From Winogradskyella psychrotolerans RS-3 (GTDB taxonomy: Bacteria; Bacteroidota; Bacteroidia; Flavobacteriales; Flavobacteriaceae): DNA of 64,000 nucleotides. Both the position numbers and the translations under genes were made by a program. This document shows positions 42,935-51,510 of the stretch, piece by piece. The DNA lies in contig NZ_ATMR01000124.1 of NCBI RefSeq assembly GCF_000427335.1, positions 1 through 64,000 on the forward strand, given 5' to 3'. The notes below the pieces were generated by a model. It ran no database searches, was not told where the DNA came from, and saw only the letters and a program-made list of their open reading frames with translations. How positions within the stretch are numbered: position 1 is the first letter of the stretch; every line of letters starts with the position of its first letter.

Positions 42935-44239
42935 TTACAAATCAAATAAATTAGGTAAAAACATTGATATTTCTGGGATATAGGTTATTAATAGCAAAAC
43001 AATAATCATTATTAATAAAAATGGAAGTAGCGGTTTTATAACTTTAGAAACTGAGACTTTGGCGACACCACTACCTACAAAAAGTATAGTTCCTACGGGT
43101 GGTGTACATAAACCAATACAAAGATTTAATACTAAAATAATTCCAAAATGCACAGGATCCATTCCTAACGCAACAACTACAGGTAAAAAAATAGGGGTAA
43201 ATATGAGTACAGCGGGTGTCATATCCATAAAAGTTCCTATGATTAATAAGACGAGGTTAATGACTAAAAAAATGACGATTTTATTACTGAATGACTCTAT
43301 TAAAAAACCACTTATTAGCTCTGGAATCCCTTCAAAAGAGAACAACCAAGACATCGCCATAGACGTGCAAATTAAGAACATAATAACAGCTGTTGTTTTT
43401 GCGCTTGTTAACAATATGGCTGGGAAATCTTTTAAGTTAACGTCACCATAAATTAAGGCTAATACACCAGCATATAAAACGGCAATAGCAGAAGCTTCAG
43501 TAGCAGTGAATATGCCTGAAACAATGCCACCTACTACAATAACCAATAACAGTAAACTAAAAAAAGCTTTTCTAAAATAGGTCCAAATTAAAGCTAAAGG
43601 CACACGCTCACCCTTAGCGAATTTTCTTGTTATGGCTACAAAAGCAATGTAAGCCATCAAGGCTACACCTAGCAAAATACCAGGTAAATATCCGGCTATA
43701 AATAACGCAGCTACAGAAGCTGTTCCTCCACTTGCTAAAGCATAAACAATTAGAATATTACTAGGTGGTATCAATAATCCTGTGGTCGATGAGGTGATGT
43801 TTACAGCGGCACTAAATTCTCTCGGATAACCTTCCTCTTCCATACTATCTGTCATAATACTTCCTATGGCTGAGGTTGCAGCAATGGCTGAGCCCGAAAT
43901 GGCACCAAATAACATAGATGATAAAACATTAACATAAGCTAAACCACCAGGTAAACTGGCTACTAAAGACTTCGCAAAATTAATAAGTCGGTTGGCAATA
44001 CCTCCTTGTTTCATTATTTCACCTGCAAGTACAAAGAATGGGATTGCTAATAACGCAAAACTATCAATTCCGGTAGTCATTCGTTGGGCAATAGTTGTTA
44101 AGCCTGGCATTTTATCAATATTAAGCAATAAACTCAATGTCGTGGAAATACCAATACTGTAAGCCACAGGAACTTTTAACATTAACAACACAAAAAAGCT
44201 GACAAATAAAACGAGGATGCTGATGACTTCTATACTCAT
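42935..44239 (-). CDS. dctM: TRAP transporter large permease (DctM)
   Basis: The 434-residue large subunit of a tripartite ATP-independent periplasmic transporter, with 12 helices. DctM landmarks include PFFVLAGEIMKQGGIANRL, GAISGSAIAATSAIGSIM and LCIGLCTPPVGTILFVG. It moves a carboxylate substrate with Na+. It lies two bases after the dctQ gene. The genes upstream (dctP, uxaC, uxuA, SDR) make a hexuronate such as glucuronate the likely substrate. Confidence 0.95.
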   Translation of the reverse strand: MSIEVISILVLFVSFFVLLMLKVPVAYSIGISTTLSLLLNIDKMPGLTTIAQRMTTGIDSFALLAIPFFVLAGEIMKQGGIANRLINFAKSLVASLPGGLAYVNVLSSMLFGAISGSAIAATSAIGSIMTDSMEEEGYPREFSAAVNITSSTTGLLIPPSNILIVYALASGGTASVAALFIAGYLPGILLGVALMAYIAFVAITRKFAKGERVPLALIWTYFRKAFFSLLLLVIVVGGIVSGIFTATEASAIAVLYAGVLALIYGDVNLKDFPAILLTSAKTTAVIMFLICTSMAMSWLFSFEGIPELISGFLIESFSNKIVIFLVINLVLLIIGTFMDMTPAVLIFTPIFLPVVVALGMDPVHFGIILVLNLCIGLCTPPVGTILFVGSGVAKVSVSKVIKPLLPFLLIMIIVLLLITYIPEISMFLPNLFDL

Positions 44240-44241
44240 AA

Positions 44242-44733
44242 TTAATCGGTTATGTCGTTAGTTCTGATTTTTGCAAAATGATAAATTGAAAAACACATCA
44301 TAAGCATGCCGCTTAGAGGTAAAATGGCGTAAATGTAGCCTAGGGGAATGCGTAAGGTTCCTGATAATTGTCCTAAATGCAAAGTGGTGTAAACTAAATT
44401 TAAACCACCGATAACCATAATAAAAAGCGCAAATAAGAAGACGCAGATTTCAATAAATATGAGCGTTTTCTTTTGAGATTTAACGCCCATTTTCTGATAA
44501 AGAAAATCCATGGATAAGTGCTCTCGTTTTGCACTGAGATAAGCGGCACCTAATATAGATATCCAAATCAGTGAAAAGCGCGCCAATTCTTCCGTAAATG
44601 TAAATGAGGTATTTAAAATATAGCGTGAAAACACTTGTAGTAGCACATCAACAACTAATAATCCGAAAATAGAAATCAATACAATTTCTATGAATTTGCA
44701 TACTTTAGTGAAAAGAATATCTGCTGTTTTCAT
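44242..44733 (-). CDS. dctQ: TRAP transporter small permease (DctQ)
   Basis: The 163-residue four-helix small subunit that pairs with DctM. The helix LARFSLIWISILGAAYLSAK followed by REHLSMDFLY is the typical DctQ motif (E-x2-R-x3-W with HL-D). It is two bases from each neighbour and belongs to one operon. Confidence 0.93.
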   Translation of the reverse strand: MKTADILFTKVCKFIEIVLISIFGLLVVDVLLQVFSRYILNTSFTFTEELARFSLIWISILGAAYLSAKREHLSMDFLYQKMGVKSQKKTLIFIEICVFLFALFIMVIGGLNLVYTTLHLGQLSGTLRIPLGYIYAILPLSGMLMMCFSIYHFAKIRTNDITD

Positions 44734-44735
44734 AC

Positions 44736-45710
44736 TTATTGCTTTTGAATGTTATTTACAATGGAACGCATTTCAGGATGGTCTTTCATAAAGTTTTCTA
44801 AAACCGATTTTGAATGTACTTGAAACAACGATTTTTCTGGAATTATAATTTCTACGCCAGCGGCTTTTGCAATGGCCATAGATTCTTCAACTGATGCATT
44901 CCAAAATACTTTTTGAGCTTGAGCCGATACTTCAGCAGCTTCTTGAACCCATTGCTTTTCTTGGTCCGATAATTTGTTCCAAAACTTAGTGCCAATAAGT
45001 AACACATCAGGAATAGAAGCGTGTTGGTCTATTGTATAATATTTGCTAACTTCATAATGATTAGAAGACACAAAGGATGGCGCATTATTTTCGGCACCAT
45101 CAACCACTCCTTGTTGCATGGCAGTATAGAGTTCTCCAAAAGCCATTGGTGTTGCAGAGCCTCCCATACTATTTATCATATTTATAGCCATTTGATTGTT
45201 CATCACCCGTATTTTCAATCCTTCTAAATCTTCAGGTGTTCTAATGGCTTTTTTTGTTGTGTAAAAATTCCGGCTTCCTGCATCGTAATAACATAAGCCT
45301 CGTAACCAAAATTGACTTCCTTTTTCTAAAATCGATTTTCCAACGTCACCTTCTAAAATATCAAATTGATGTTGTTTGTCTTCAAATAAATAAGGAATGC
45401 CAAATACGTGATATTCTGGTACAAAGTTAGATAAGGTAGCTGCGCTCACTTTGGTAATAGCCACACTTCCTATTTGTAATAATTCCAGCACTTCTCGTTC
45501 TGAACCGAGTTGACCATCTGGAAATATCTTGACATCTAATTTGCCGCCAGATTTTAATCGTAATGATTTTTGAAATTCTAAAATACCTTTATGTACAGAA
45601 TGGGTCTGTGGCATATTATGCGCCAAATACAAGGTTGCAATAGCTTTATCATCTTTACAACTTTGTAGAAAGAAGAAGAATGTTAAGATAAAAAACAGAC
45701 GGTTTTTCAT
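44736..45710 (-). CDS. dctP: TRAP transporter substrate-binding protein (DctP)
   Basis: A 324-residue extracytoplasmic solute receptor. The start MKNRLFFILTFFFFLQSC is a lipoprotein signal peptide; the frame runs five codons further up only by a TTG inside uxaC. DctP motifs are present: ATLSNFVPEYHVFGIPYLFE, the carboxylate-clamp Arg in LEGLKIRVMNN and MQQGVVDGAENN. It should bind a hexuronate. The lipid anchor is usual in Bacteroidota, where most others secrete DctP freely. Confidence 0.93.
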   Translation of the reverse strand: MKNRLFFILTFFFFLQSCKDDKAIATLYLAHNMPQTHSVHKGILEFQKSLRLKSGGKLDVKIFPDGQLGSEREVLELLQIGSVAITKVSAATLSNFVPEYHVFGIPYLFEDKQHQFDILEGDVGKSILEKGSQFWLRGLCYYDAGSRNFYTTKKAIRTPEDLEGLKIRVMNNQMAINMINSMGGSATPMAFGELYTAMQQGVVDGAENNAPSFVSSNHYEVSKYYTIDQHASIPDVLLIGTKFWNKLSDQEKQWVQEAAEVSAQAQKVFWNASVEESMAIAKAAGVEIIIPEKSLFQVHSKSVLENFMKDHPEMRSIVNNIQKQ

Positions 45711-45714
45711 GGTG

Positions 45715-47124
45715 TTAATTTTCAAAATTGAAATAGTTGACAGCGTTGTAATAACAGATATCTTGAATCATTTTACCAAGAAATTCAATATCATTAGGGA
45801 CAAGTCCGTTTTTAACATCCTCTGCAATTAAGTTACATAGAATTCGTCTAAAATATTCGTGTCTTGGGAAAGATAAAAAGCTACGACTATCCGTTAACAT
45901 ACCCACAAACCGACTTAATAAGCCCATATTTGAAAGTGTGTTTAACTGTTTTTCCATACCATCTTTCTGGTCTAAAAACCACCAACCAGAACCCCATTGC
46001 ATTTTTCCGGGAATGCCTGCTTCGCTATAATTTCCCATCATGGTGGCAAATACTTCGTTTTGAGAGGGATTTAAGTTATAGGTAATGGTTTTTGATAATG
46101 AATTTTCAGCATCTAATTGATTAAATAATTTAGACATGGCTTGTGCCTGATTAAAATCGCCAATAGAATCGACACCTGCATCTAAGCCTATTTGATCTAA
46201 TAATTTACTGTTATTGTTTCTCAATGCGCCTAAATGAAACTGTTGTACCCAACCTTTGGCATGATACATTTTACACAATTCAAATAAGATACACGATGCA
46301 AAAACATTGGCTTCGTCTTTAGTGATTTCTGTTTGAGATAAACGTTTTTGAAAGATTGCATCTGCAGCTTCATTCGTAAAATCGAAAGCATAAATTTGCT
46401 CTAAGCCATAATCTGAAAGTCGACATCCTAAGGTGTTAAAAAAGTCAACGCGATGTTGAATAGCTTCTAATAATTCAGTTAAGTTTGAAATTGGAAATCC
46501 AACTGTTGAGGCTAGTTTTTCAATATAACTGATATAGCTATCCGCTTCAATTAAAATTAAATTATCGGGTCTAAAAGTTGGTAAAACTTTGGTAAAGAAT
46601 TCTTTTTTTCTAATTGTTTTATGATGTTCTAAGTTATCTGTAGGATCATCAGTAGTACAGATAACCTCAACGTTCATTTGTTCTAATAACTGTGCAGGAG
46701 TTTTATTTTCTAAGATTGAATTTGCTTTTTCATAAATAGCTTCTGCTGTCGATGGTTGTAAAAGATTAACAATATTAAAATACCGTTTGAGTTCTAAATG
46801 CGTCCAATGAAACAGAGGGTTCCTTAAGGTGTAAGGAACCGTTTCTGCCCATTTTAAAAATTTTTCTTTCTGTGTTGTTTTATCACCTGTTATAAAAGCT
46901 TCTCCAATACCATTAGCACGCATACCACGCCATTTGTAATGGTCGCCATTTAACCAAGCTTCCGTTATATTTTTTATAGGTTGGTCTTCAGCAATGCGTT
47001 GTGGCGATAAATGATTATGATAATCAATAATCGGTAAGTCTTTAGCATACTGATGATATAGCGTTTCTGCAATGTCAGATTGTAATAGGAAATTAGCTCC
47101 TATAAAAGGTGATTTACTAGTCAT
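45715..47124 (-). CDS. uxaC: Glucuronate isomerase
   Basis: UxaC converts D-glucuronate to D-fructuronate (and galacturonate to tagaturonate). Family signatures are IIDYHNHLSPQRIAEDQ (metal-binding HxH), TEAWLNGDHYKWRGMRANG, VICTTDDPTDNLEHH and a late LTDSRSFLSFPRHEYFRR. At 469 residues it is full length. It is the third of the uronate genes, 18 bases after uxuA. Confidence 0.97.
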   Translation of the reverse strand: MTSKSPFIGANFLLQSDIAETLYHQYAKDLPIIDYHNHLSPQRIAEDQPIKNITEAWLNGDHYKWRGMRANGIGEAFITGDKTTQKEKFLKWAETVPYTLRNPLFHWTHLELKRYFNIVNLLQPSTAEAIYEKANSILENKTPAQLLEQMNVEVICTTDDPTDNLEHHKTIRKKEFFTKVLPTFRPDNLILIEADSYISYIEKLASTVGFPISNLTELLEAIQHRVDFFNTLGCRLSDYGLEQIYAFDFTNEAADAIFQKRLSQTEITKDEANVFASCILFELCKMYHAKGWVQQFHLGALRNNNSKLLDQIGLDAGVDSIGDFNQAQAMSKLFNQLDAENSLSKTITYNLNPSQNEVFATMMGNYSEAGIPGKMQWGSGWWFLDQKDGMEKQLNTLSNMGLLSRFVGMLTDSRSFLSFPRHEYFRRILCNLIAEDVKNGLVPNDIEFLGKMIQDICYYNAVNYFNFEN

Positions 47125-47142
47125 TTTGAAAAGTTTTCTATG

Positions 47143-48330
47143 TTATAACGAACGTCTAATACCGAGTTCTAAACCACGTAATTCAGCCAAACCACGTAAA
47201 CGCCCAATGCCTGAATATCCTGGATTGGTTTTCTTTTTTAAATCATCTAACATTTTATGACCATGATCGGGTCTAAACGGCATTCTAAGGTCTGTTCGTC
47301 CTTCCTCAATACGCTTTTGTTGTTCTTTAATTAGCGCTTTCATCACGGCATACATATCTACATCGCCATCTAAATGATCGGCTTCATGAAAATTACCTTC
47401 AGCATCACGTTTAGTAGCCCGTAAATGAATAAAGTGAATACGCTCACCAAGGCGTTCTACCATTCCTGCTAAATCATTATCAGCTCTTACACCGAAAGAA
47501 CCTGTACAGAATGTTAGTCCGTTGTTGTGAGAAGGAACCGCCTCGTATAAATCCACGATATCTTGTTCTGTTGAAACCACTCTTGGTAAGCCTAAAATTG
47601 GAAACGGTGGATCATCTGGGTGAATACACATTAGCACACCAGCTTGTTCTGCAGCCGGAATAATTTCTGAAAGAAATGAAAACAGATTTGCTTTTAATTC
47701 TTTCGGACCGATGTTATTGTAGGTCGCTAAAATAGCATTGAATTCTTCTAAAGTATAACCTTCTTCAGCACCAGGTAAACCTGCAATAATATTCCGGATT
47801 AAAGTTTTTTGTTCATCAGCAGAAGCCTGCTTCAAAAATTCAGCAGCAGTTTGTTTTTGAACATCCGAATAGTCATGTTCTGCACCAGGTCTTTTTAATA
47901 AATACAATTCAAAAGCTGCAAAAGCTGCTGCTTCAAAACGTAGGGCAGTAGAACCATCAGAAACTTCATAATCTAAATTGGTACGTGTCCAATCTAAAAC
48001 GGGCATAAAATTATAGCATACGGTATCAATGCCACAGGCACCTAAATTTAATAAGGTTTGTTTGTAATTATCAAAATATAACTGATAATCGCCCGACTTT
48101 GTTTTAATGTTTTCGTGGATAGGCACAGACTCTACAACAGACCATGTAAGTCCAATGTTTTCTATAACTTCTTTTCTTTTGTTGATCTCTTTAACCGTCC
48201 AAACCTCTCCATTTGGAATATGATGTAATGCCGAAACAATTCCTGTGGCTCCTGCTTGTTTTATGTCTGCTAAAGAAACAGGGTCATTTGGTCCGTACCA
48301 ACGCCATGTTTGTTCTAAATTTTGTCTCAT
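47143..48330 (-). CDS. uxuA: Mannonate dehydratase
   Basis: UxuA dehydrates D-mannonate to 2-keto-3-deoxygluconate. The 395-residue protein has the family start [20 protein letters not shown] and [11 protein letters not shown], the metal-site [19 protein letters not shown] and the C-terminal [11 protein letters not shown]. It sits 11 bases after the SDR gene. KdgK and KdgA, needed for the last steps, are not in the window. Confidence 0.97.
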   Translation of the reverse strand: MRQNLEQTWRWYGPNDPVSLADIKQAGATGIVSALHHIPNGEVWTVKEINKRKEVIENIGLTWSVVESVPIHENIKTKSGDYQLYFDNYKQTLLNLGACGIDTVCYNFMPVLDWTRTNLDYEVSDGSTALRFEAAAFAAFELYLLKRPGAEHDYSDVQKQTAAEFLKQASADEQKTLIRNIIAGLPGAEEGYTLEEFNAILATYNNIGPKELKANLFSFLSEIIPAAEQAGVLMCIHPDDPPFPILGLPRVVSTEQDIVDLYEAVPSHNNGLTFCTGSFGVRADNDLAGMVERLGERIHFIHLRATKRDAEGNFHEADHLDGDVDMYAVMKALIKEQQKRIEEGRTDLRMPFRPDHGHKMLDDLKKKTNPGYSGIGRLRGLAELRGLELGIRRSL

Positions 48331-48341
48331 TTTATTATTTT

Positions 48342-49169
48342 TTAAACGCCACTATAGGCTAAAAATCCACCGTCAATTGGTACTACAACTCCTGTTACAA
48401 ACTTTGCACCTTCACCACATAGCCACAATGTTGTGCCTATTAAATCTTCAGGTTCTCCGTAGCGACCCATTGGTGTTTGGTCAATAATTTGTTGCCCTCG
48501 TTGTGTTAAACTTCCGTCTGTATTGGTTAGTAATGTTCTGTTTTGATCGGTTAAGAAAAATCCTGGTGCTAAGGCGTTAACGCGGATGCCAACTTTAGAA
48601 AAGTGCACCGCTAACCATTGCGTAAAGTTAGATACAGCGGCTTTTGCTCCACTGTAAGCAGGTATTTTTGTTAAGGGTGTAAACGCATTCATAGAAGAAA
48701 TATTTAAAACAGAACACTCGTCTCTGCCAACCATATCTGTTGCAAAAACTTGTGTAGGAATTAAAGTTCCTAAGAAGTTAAGGTTGAATGTAAATTCTAT
48801 TCCTTTTGGATCTAAATCGAAAAAAGTTTTAAAGCCTTCTGTTTTATTTGCTAAATCTTCTAATTCTAAAAAGGGATTAGAAGTTGTTCCTAAAGGATGA
48901 TTTCCACCTGCTCCATTTAATAAGATGTCAACTTTACCAAAAGTATCATTCACAATTTTCTTGGCGGCTTCTAAAGAGTCTTTCTCTAAAACATTAGCCA
49001 TAACTCCAATAGCTGTTCCTCCAGAAGCATTAATTTCATCTGCTACTTTATCCGCTGCCTCTTTTCTTAAATCTAAAACAGCAATTCTGTTTCCTTGTTT
49101 TGCAAGAGCCATAGCTAAAGTGCTACATAACACACCGCCTGCTCCTGTTAATACGATTACTTTATTCAT
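48342..49169 (-). CDS. SDR-family D-mannonate oxidoreductase (fructuronate reductase)
   Basis: A short-chain dehydrogenase of 275 residues with the NAD(P)-binding [18 protein letters not shown], the strand [13 protein letters not shown], the catalytic [11 protein letters not shown] (Tyr-x3-Lys) and [12 protein letters not shown]. Being first in the uxuA-uxaC operon, it should reduce fructuronate to mannonate in place of the unrelated UxuB of E. coli. The extra [17 protein letters not shown] loop is characteristic of these SDR members. A LacI-type operator pair lies in its promoter. Confidence 0.9.
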   Translation of the reverse strand: MNKVIVLTGAGGVLCSTLAMALAKQGNRIAVLDLRKEAADKVADEINASGGTAIGVMANVLEKDSLEAAKKIVNDTFGKVDILLNGAGGNHPLGTTSNPFLELEDLANKTEGFKTFFDLDPKGIEFTFNLNFLGTLIPTQVFATDMVGRDECSVLNISSMNAFTPLTKIPAYSGAKAAVSNFTQWLAVHFSKVGIRVNALAPGFFLTDQNRTLLTNTDGSLTQRGQQIIDQTPMGRYGEPEDLIGTTLWLCGEGAKFVTGVVVPIDGGFLAYSGV

Positions 49170-49206
49170 TATTAAACGTCTTAGTTTGTTCTTAAATTAT
49201 TTTTTC

Positions 49207-49256
49207 GTGTACGCACACACAAATATAATGATAGTATTTTGTGTGCGTACACAAAA
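49207..49256. promoter_or_regulatory. Paired LacI-type operators over the uxu operon promoter
   Basis: Two palindromes with a central CG: GTGTACGCACAC (49207-49218) and GTGTGCGTACAC (49241-49252, extended by TTTT/AAAA). Their centres are 34 bases apart, about three helix turns. On the minus strand a TATATTTG element (49220-49227) between them matches the Bacteroidota -7 box TAnnTTTG. The adjacent LacI-family gene is the likely binder; repression of the uxu operon and its own gene is inferred. Confidence 0.75.
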
Positions 49257-49344
49257 ATGTATTTGTTTTTATTAAATTGCCATGATTTAAAGCAGCATAT
49301 TTAATGTATAAGTTTGCATCAGATAGATTGAGATATTTTAAAAT

Positions 49345-50406
49345 ATGATTACAATTAAGGATATAGCGAAAGAGGCCAATGTTTCAGAGGGAACTGTGGA
49401 TCGCGTTATACATAACAGAAGTGGTGTTTCTAAAAAAACCGAGGCCAAGGTTAAAAAGGTTTTAGAGCGTCATAATTTTAAAGTAAATCCTGTAGCAAGT
49501 GCGCTTGCCATGAAAAAGAAGCATCAAATTTCAGTGTTAATTCCTGAGCATAATGATTCTGATTTATTTTGGAAATCACCATACTTAGGGGTAATTAAGG
49601 CTGCTGATGATGTTAAGAATTTTGGTGTTCAGGTAAATAGTTTCACATTTAATCAATCTGACGCGAAATCTTATTTAAGCGCATTTGAAGATGTATTAGA
49701 AACAGAGCCTTCAGCTGTTATTATGGTACCTAATTTTTCTGATGAAACGAAGCAAATTATAAACCGATTAGAAGCACTTAATATTCCATATCTATTTCTA
49801 AATATTGATATAGAGGGCTTTAATAATATGGCTTATGTTGGTCAAGATTCTTATACTGCTGGTTATATTGCCGGAAAATTAATGCATTTTAATAATCCGC
49901 AACCTTGTGGGTTTTTAATTATTCAATCGAGCCAAAATATCACTAAAAACAACGCGATATCTAATAGGGTTAAAGGCTTTAACGATTATTTTTTGAAAAA
50001 TGAAATTAATTCAATTCCGCAGACTTTAAAAATTGAAGATATCAATAACGTGCTTGAGGCAAAGGAAGTCATTAATTCATATTTGCAAACGCATCCTCAA
50101 ATTAAGGGTGTATTTGTACCATCGAGTAGAATTTATAAAGTAGTAGATTGTATTCAAAAAAATCGTTTACAGCATTTAGAACTTATAGGGTTTGATAATA
50201 CACCTCAAAATACAGCGTGTTTACTGAATGATTCGGTTTCGTTTTTAATCTCTCAAAAGCCGTTTGACCAAGGTTATAAATCTGTAAGATTATTAACGGA
50301 GTATTTAGTTCAGAATAACCTACCAGAGCAGAAAATTTATCTTCCCATAGATATTTTAATCAAGGAAAATGTTGAATATAATGGGCGTGATGAATTTATT
50401 TCTTAA
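49345..50406 (+). CDS. LacI-family transcriptional regulator
   Basis: A 353-residue DNA-binding protein. The N-terminal LacI HTH is ITIKDIAKEANVSEGTVDRV, with the hinge helix region VNPVASALAMKKKHQ. A periplasmic-binding-like ligand domain follows (ISVLIPEHNDSDLF, AYVGQDSYTAGYIAG, ELIGFDNTPQN). The start is ATG 49345. It is divergent from the uxu/TRAP operon and shares the paired operators with it, so glucuronate or a metabolite is the likely inducer. A strong terminator follows. Confidence 0.93.
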   Translation: MITIKDIAKEANVSEGTVDRVIHNRSGVSKKTEAKVKKVLERHNFKVNPVASALAMKKKHQISVLIPEHNDSDLFWKSPYLGVIKAADDVKNFGVQVNSFTFNQSDAKSYLSAFEDVLETEPSAVIMVPNFSDETKQIINRLEALNIPYLFLNIDIEGFNNMAYVGQDSYTAGYIAGKLMHFNNPQPCGFLIIQSSQNITKNNAISNRVKGFNDYFLKNEINSIPQTLKIEDINNVLEAKEVINSYLQTHPQIKGVFVPSSRIYKVVDCIQKNRLQHLELIGFDNTPQNTACLLNDSVSFLISQKPFDQGYKSVRLLTEYLVQNNLPEQKIYLPIDILIKENVEYNGRDEFIS

Positions 50407-50463
50407 GATGACATCTCAATAAAAAAGATCTTACTATTCTACATTGAATAGTGGATTTAATGA

Positions 50464-50509
50464 TAAAAGATTGTTTGAATAATGATAACTATTATTCAAA
50501 CAATCTTTT
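50464..50509. terminator. Strong bidirectional terminator
   Basis: Perfect 19-base arms (AAAAGATTGTTTGAATAAT and its complement) with an eight-base loop, A-rich on one side and T-rich on the other. It serves both the LacI gene and the convergent T9SS gene. Confidence 0.93.
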
Positions 50510-50525
50510 AAATCTTACACTAGAC

Positions 50526-51359
50526 TTATTCCTTTATAAATTTAGTGCTAGTCGTTTTTCCATTTGCTTTCAACTTAACAATATATACACCACTTTTTAA
50601 ATCAGTAATATCAATTGTTTGGTCATTTCTGTTAGGGGTAACAAATAAAACCTCTTGTCCTAAAACATTATAGAACTTTATTGAATCTAAAATTTCAGAA
50701 GATTTAACGGTTAGATTATTAGTCGCAGGATTTGGATAGAGTTTAAAATCTGCAAAATTATTTTGAGAAACACTAAGTACTTCTGAGTCTGATACGTAGA
50801 TGTTGTCTAACTCGAAATCATTTTCTGAGTCAGGTAAAGGGTCTACGCTTCTAAATACAAAGATTTCACTAATAGTTGTTAAACTAAAACTCCCTGAGTC
50901 TGGTACAAAATCAGCAAATGGAATAGACATGAAATGCCATTGACCATCATTACTAAAACCATAGATATTAGATGCCGGATCTATAAGTACTTTTGATGTT
51001 ACTCCGTTACCTCTCATTCTTAAATAAAAAGAAGTACCAGAAGTAGTTTTCATTGCAATATTATAATGAGTAAAAGCAGAGAGATCAACTATGGTATCAT
51101 CTGTATTAGCTGCATTTCTTGGAAAGAAAATACTATGTAAATAGCTCGTGCTCCCGTCATAAGAAAGTAGATAGTTTTCAGTGCCTTCATAAGGTGCTGT
51201 TGTCGGCTGCGATACAGATAATGCACCAGATGCATTAACATACCTTAAAGAGTTAACACCGGCACCAATACTTCCGTCTTCAGTGTAAATTGCATACGTA
51301 CTTTGAGCATGTAAAAATGCAGAGATTAAAAGGATTGTAATAAATGTAATTTTTTTCAT
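50526..51359 (-). CDS. T9SS-secreted protein with a carbohydrate-binding-like domain
   Basis: A 277-residue secreted protein. The signal peptide (KKITFITILLISAFLHAQS) is followed by a beta-sandwich domain (FYLRMRGNGVTSKVLIDPA, GQWHFMSIPFADFV) of the sort linked to flavobacterial glycan-binding modules. The C-terminal 75 residues are a type A T9SS sorting domain: FKLYPNPATNNLTV, FYNVLGQEVLF, LKSGVYIVKLKANG. It has no catalytic domain, so it probably binds glycan at the cell surface. An HTCS-type box precedes it (51435-51457). Confidence 0.87.
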   Translation of the reverse strand: MKKITFITILLISAFLHAQSTYAIYTEDGSIGAGVNSLRYVNASGALSVSQPTTAPYEGTENYLLSYDGSTSYLHSIFFPRNAANTDDTIVDLSAFTHYNIAMKTTSGTSFYLRMRGNGVTSKVLIDPASNIYGFSNDGQWHFMSIPFADFVPDSGSFSLTTISEIFVFRSVDPLPDSENDFELDNIYVSDSEVLSVSQNNFADFKLYPNPATNNLTVKSSEILDSIKFYNVLGQEVLFVTPNRNDQTIDITDLKSGVYIVKLKANGKTTSTKFIKE

Positions 51360-51434
51360 AATGAATATTTTTATTGATTATTTATATCCTGAAAATTAGC
51401 CTTTAAAATTACTATTTGGTCTTCTAATTATACG

Positions 51435-51457
51435 TCTTTGGGGTGTCTTATGTGTTT
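51435..51457 (-). promoter_or_regulatory. Candidate HTCS box upstream of the T9SS gene
   Basis: Read toward the gene: ACAT-AAGACA-CCCCAAAG, 76-98 bases before the start. It has the ACAT-N5/6-CCCC core of the boxes before the PKD, HTCS and SusC genes, in the same orientation; its N6 spacing makes it the least perfect of the four. Confidence 0.5.
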
Positions 51458-51510
51458 CTCTTTTTAAATTTATAAATGTGATTAATATCAATTTATAATC
51501 AAGTCATTTA

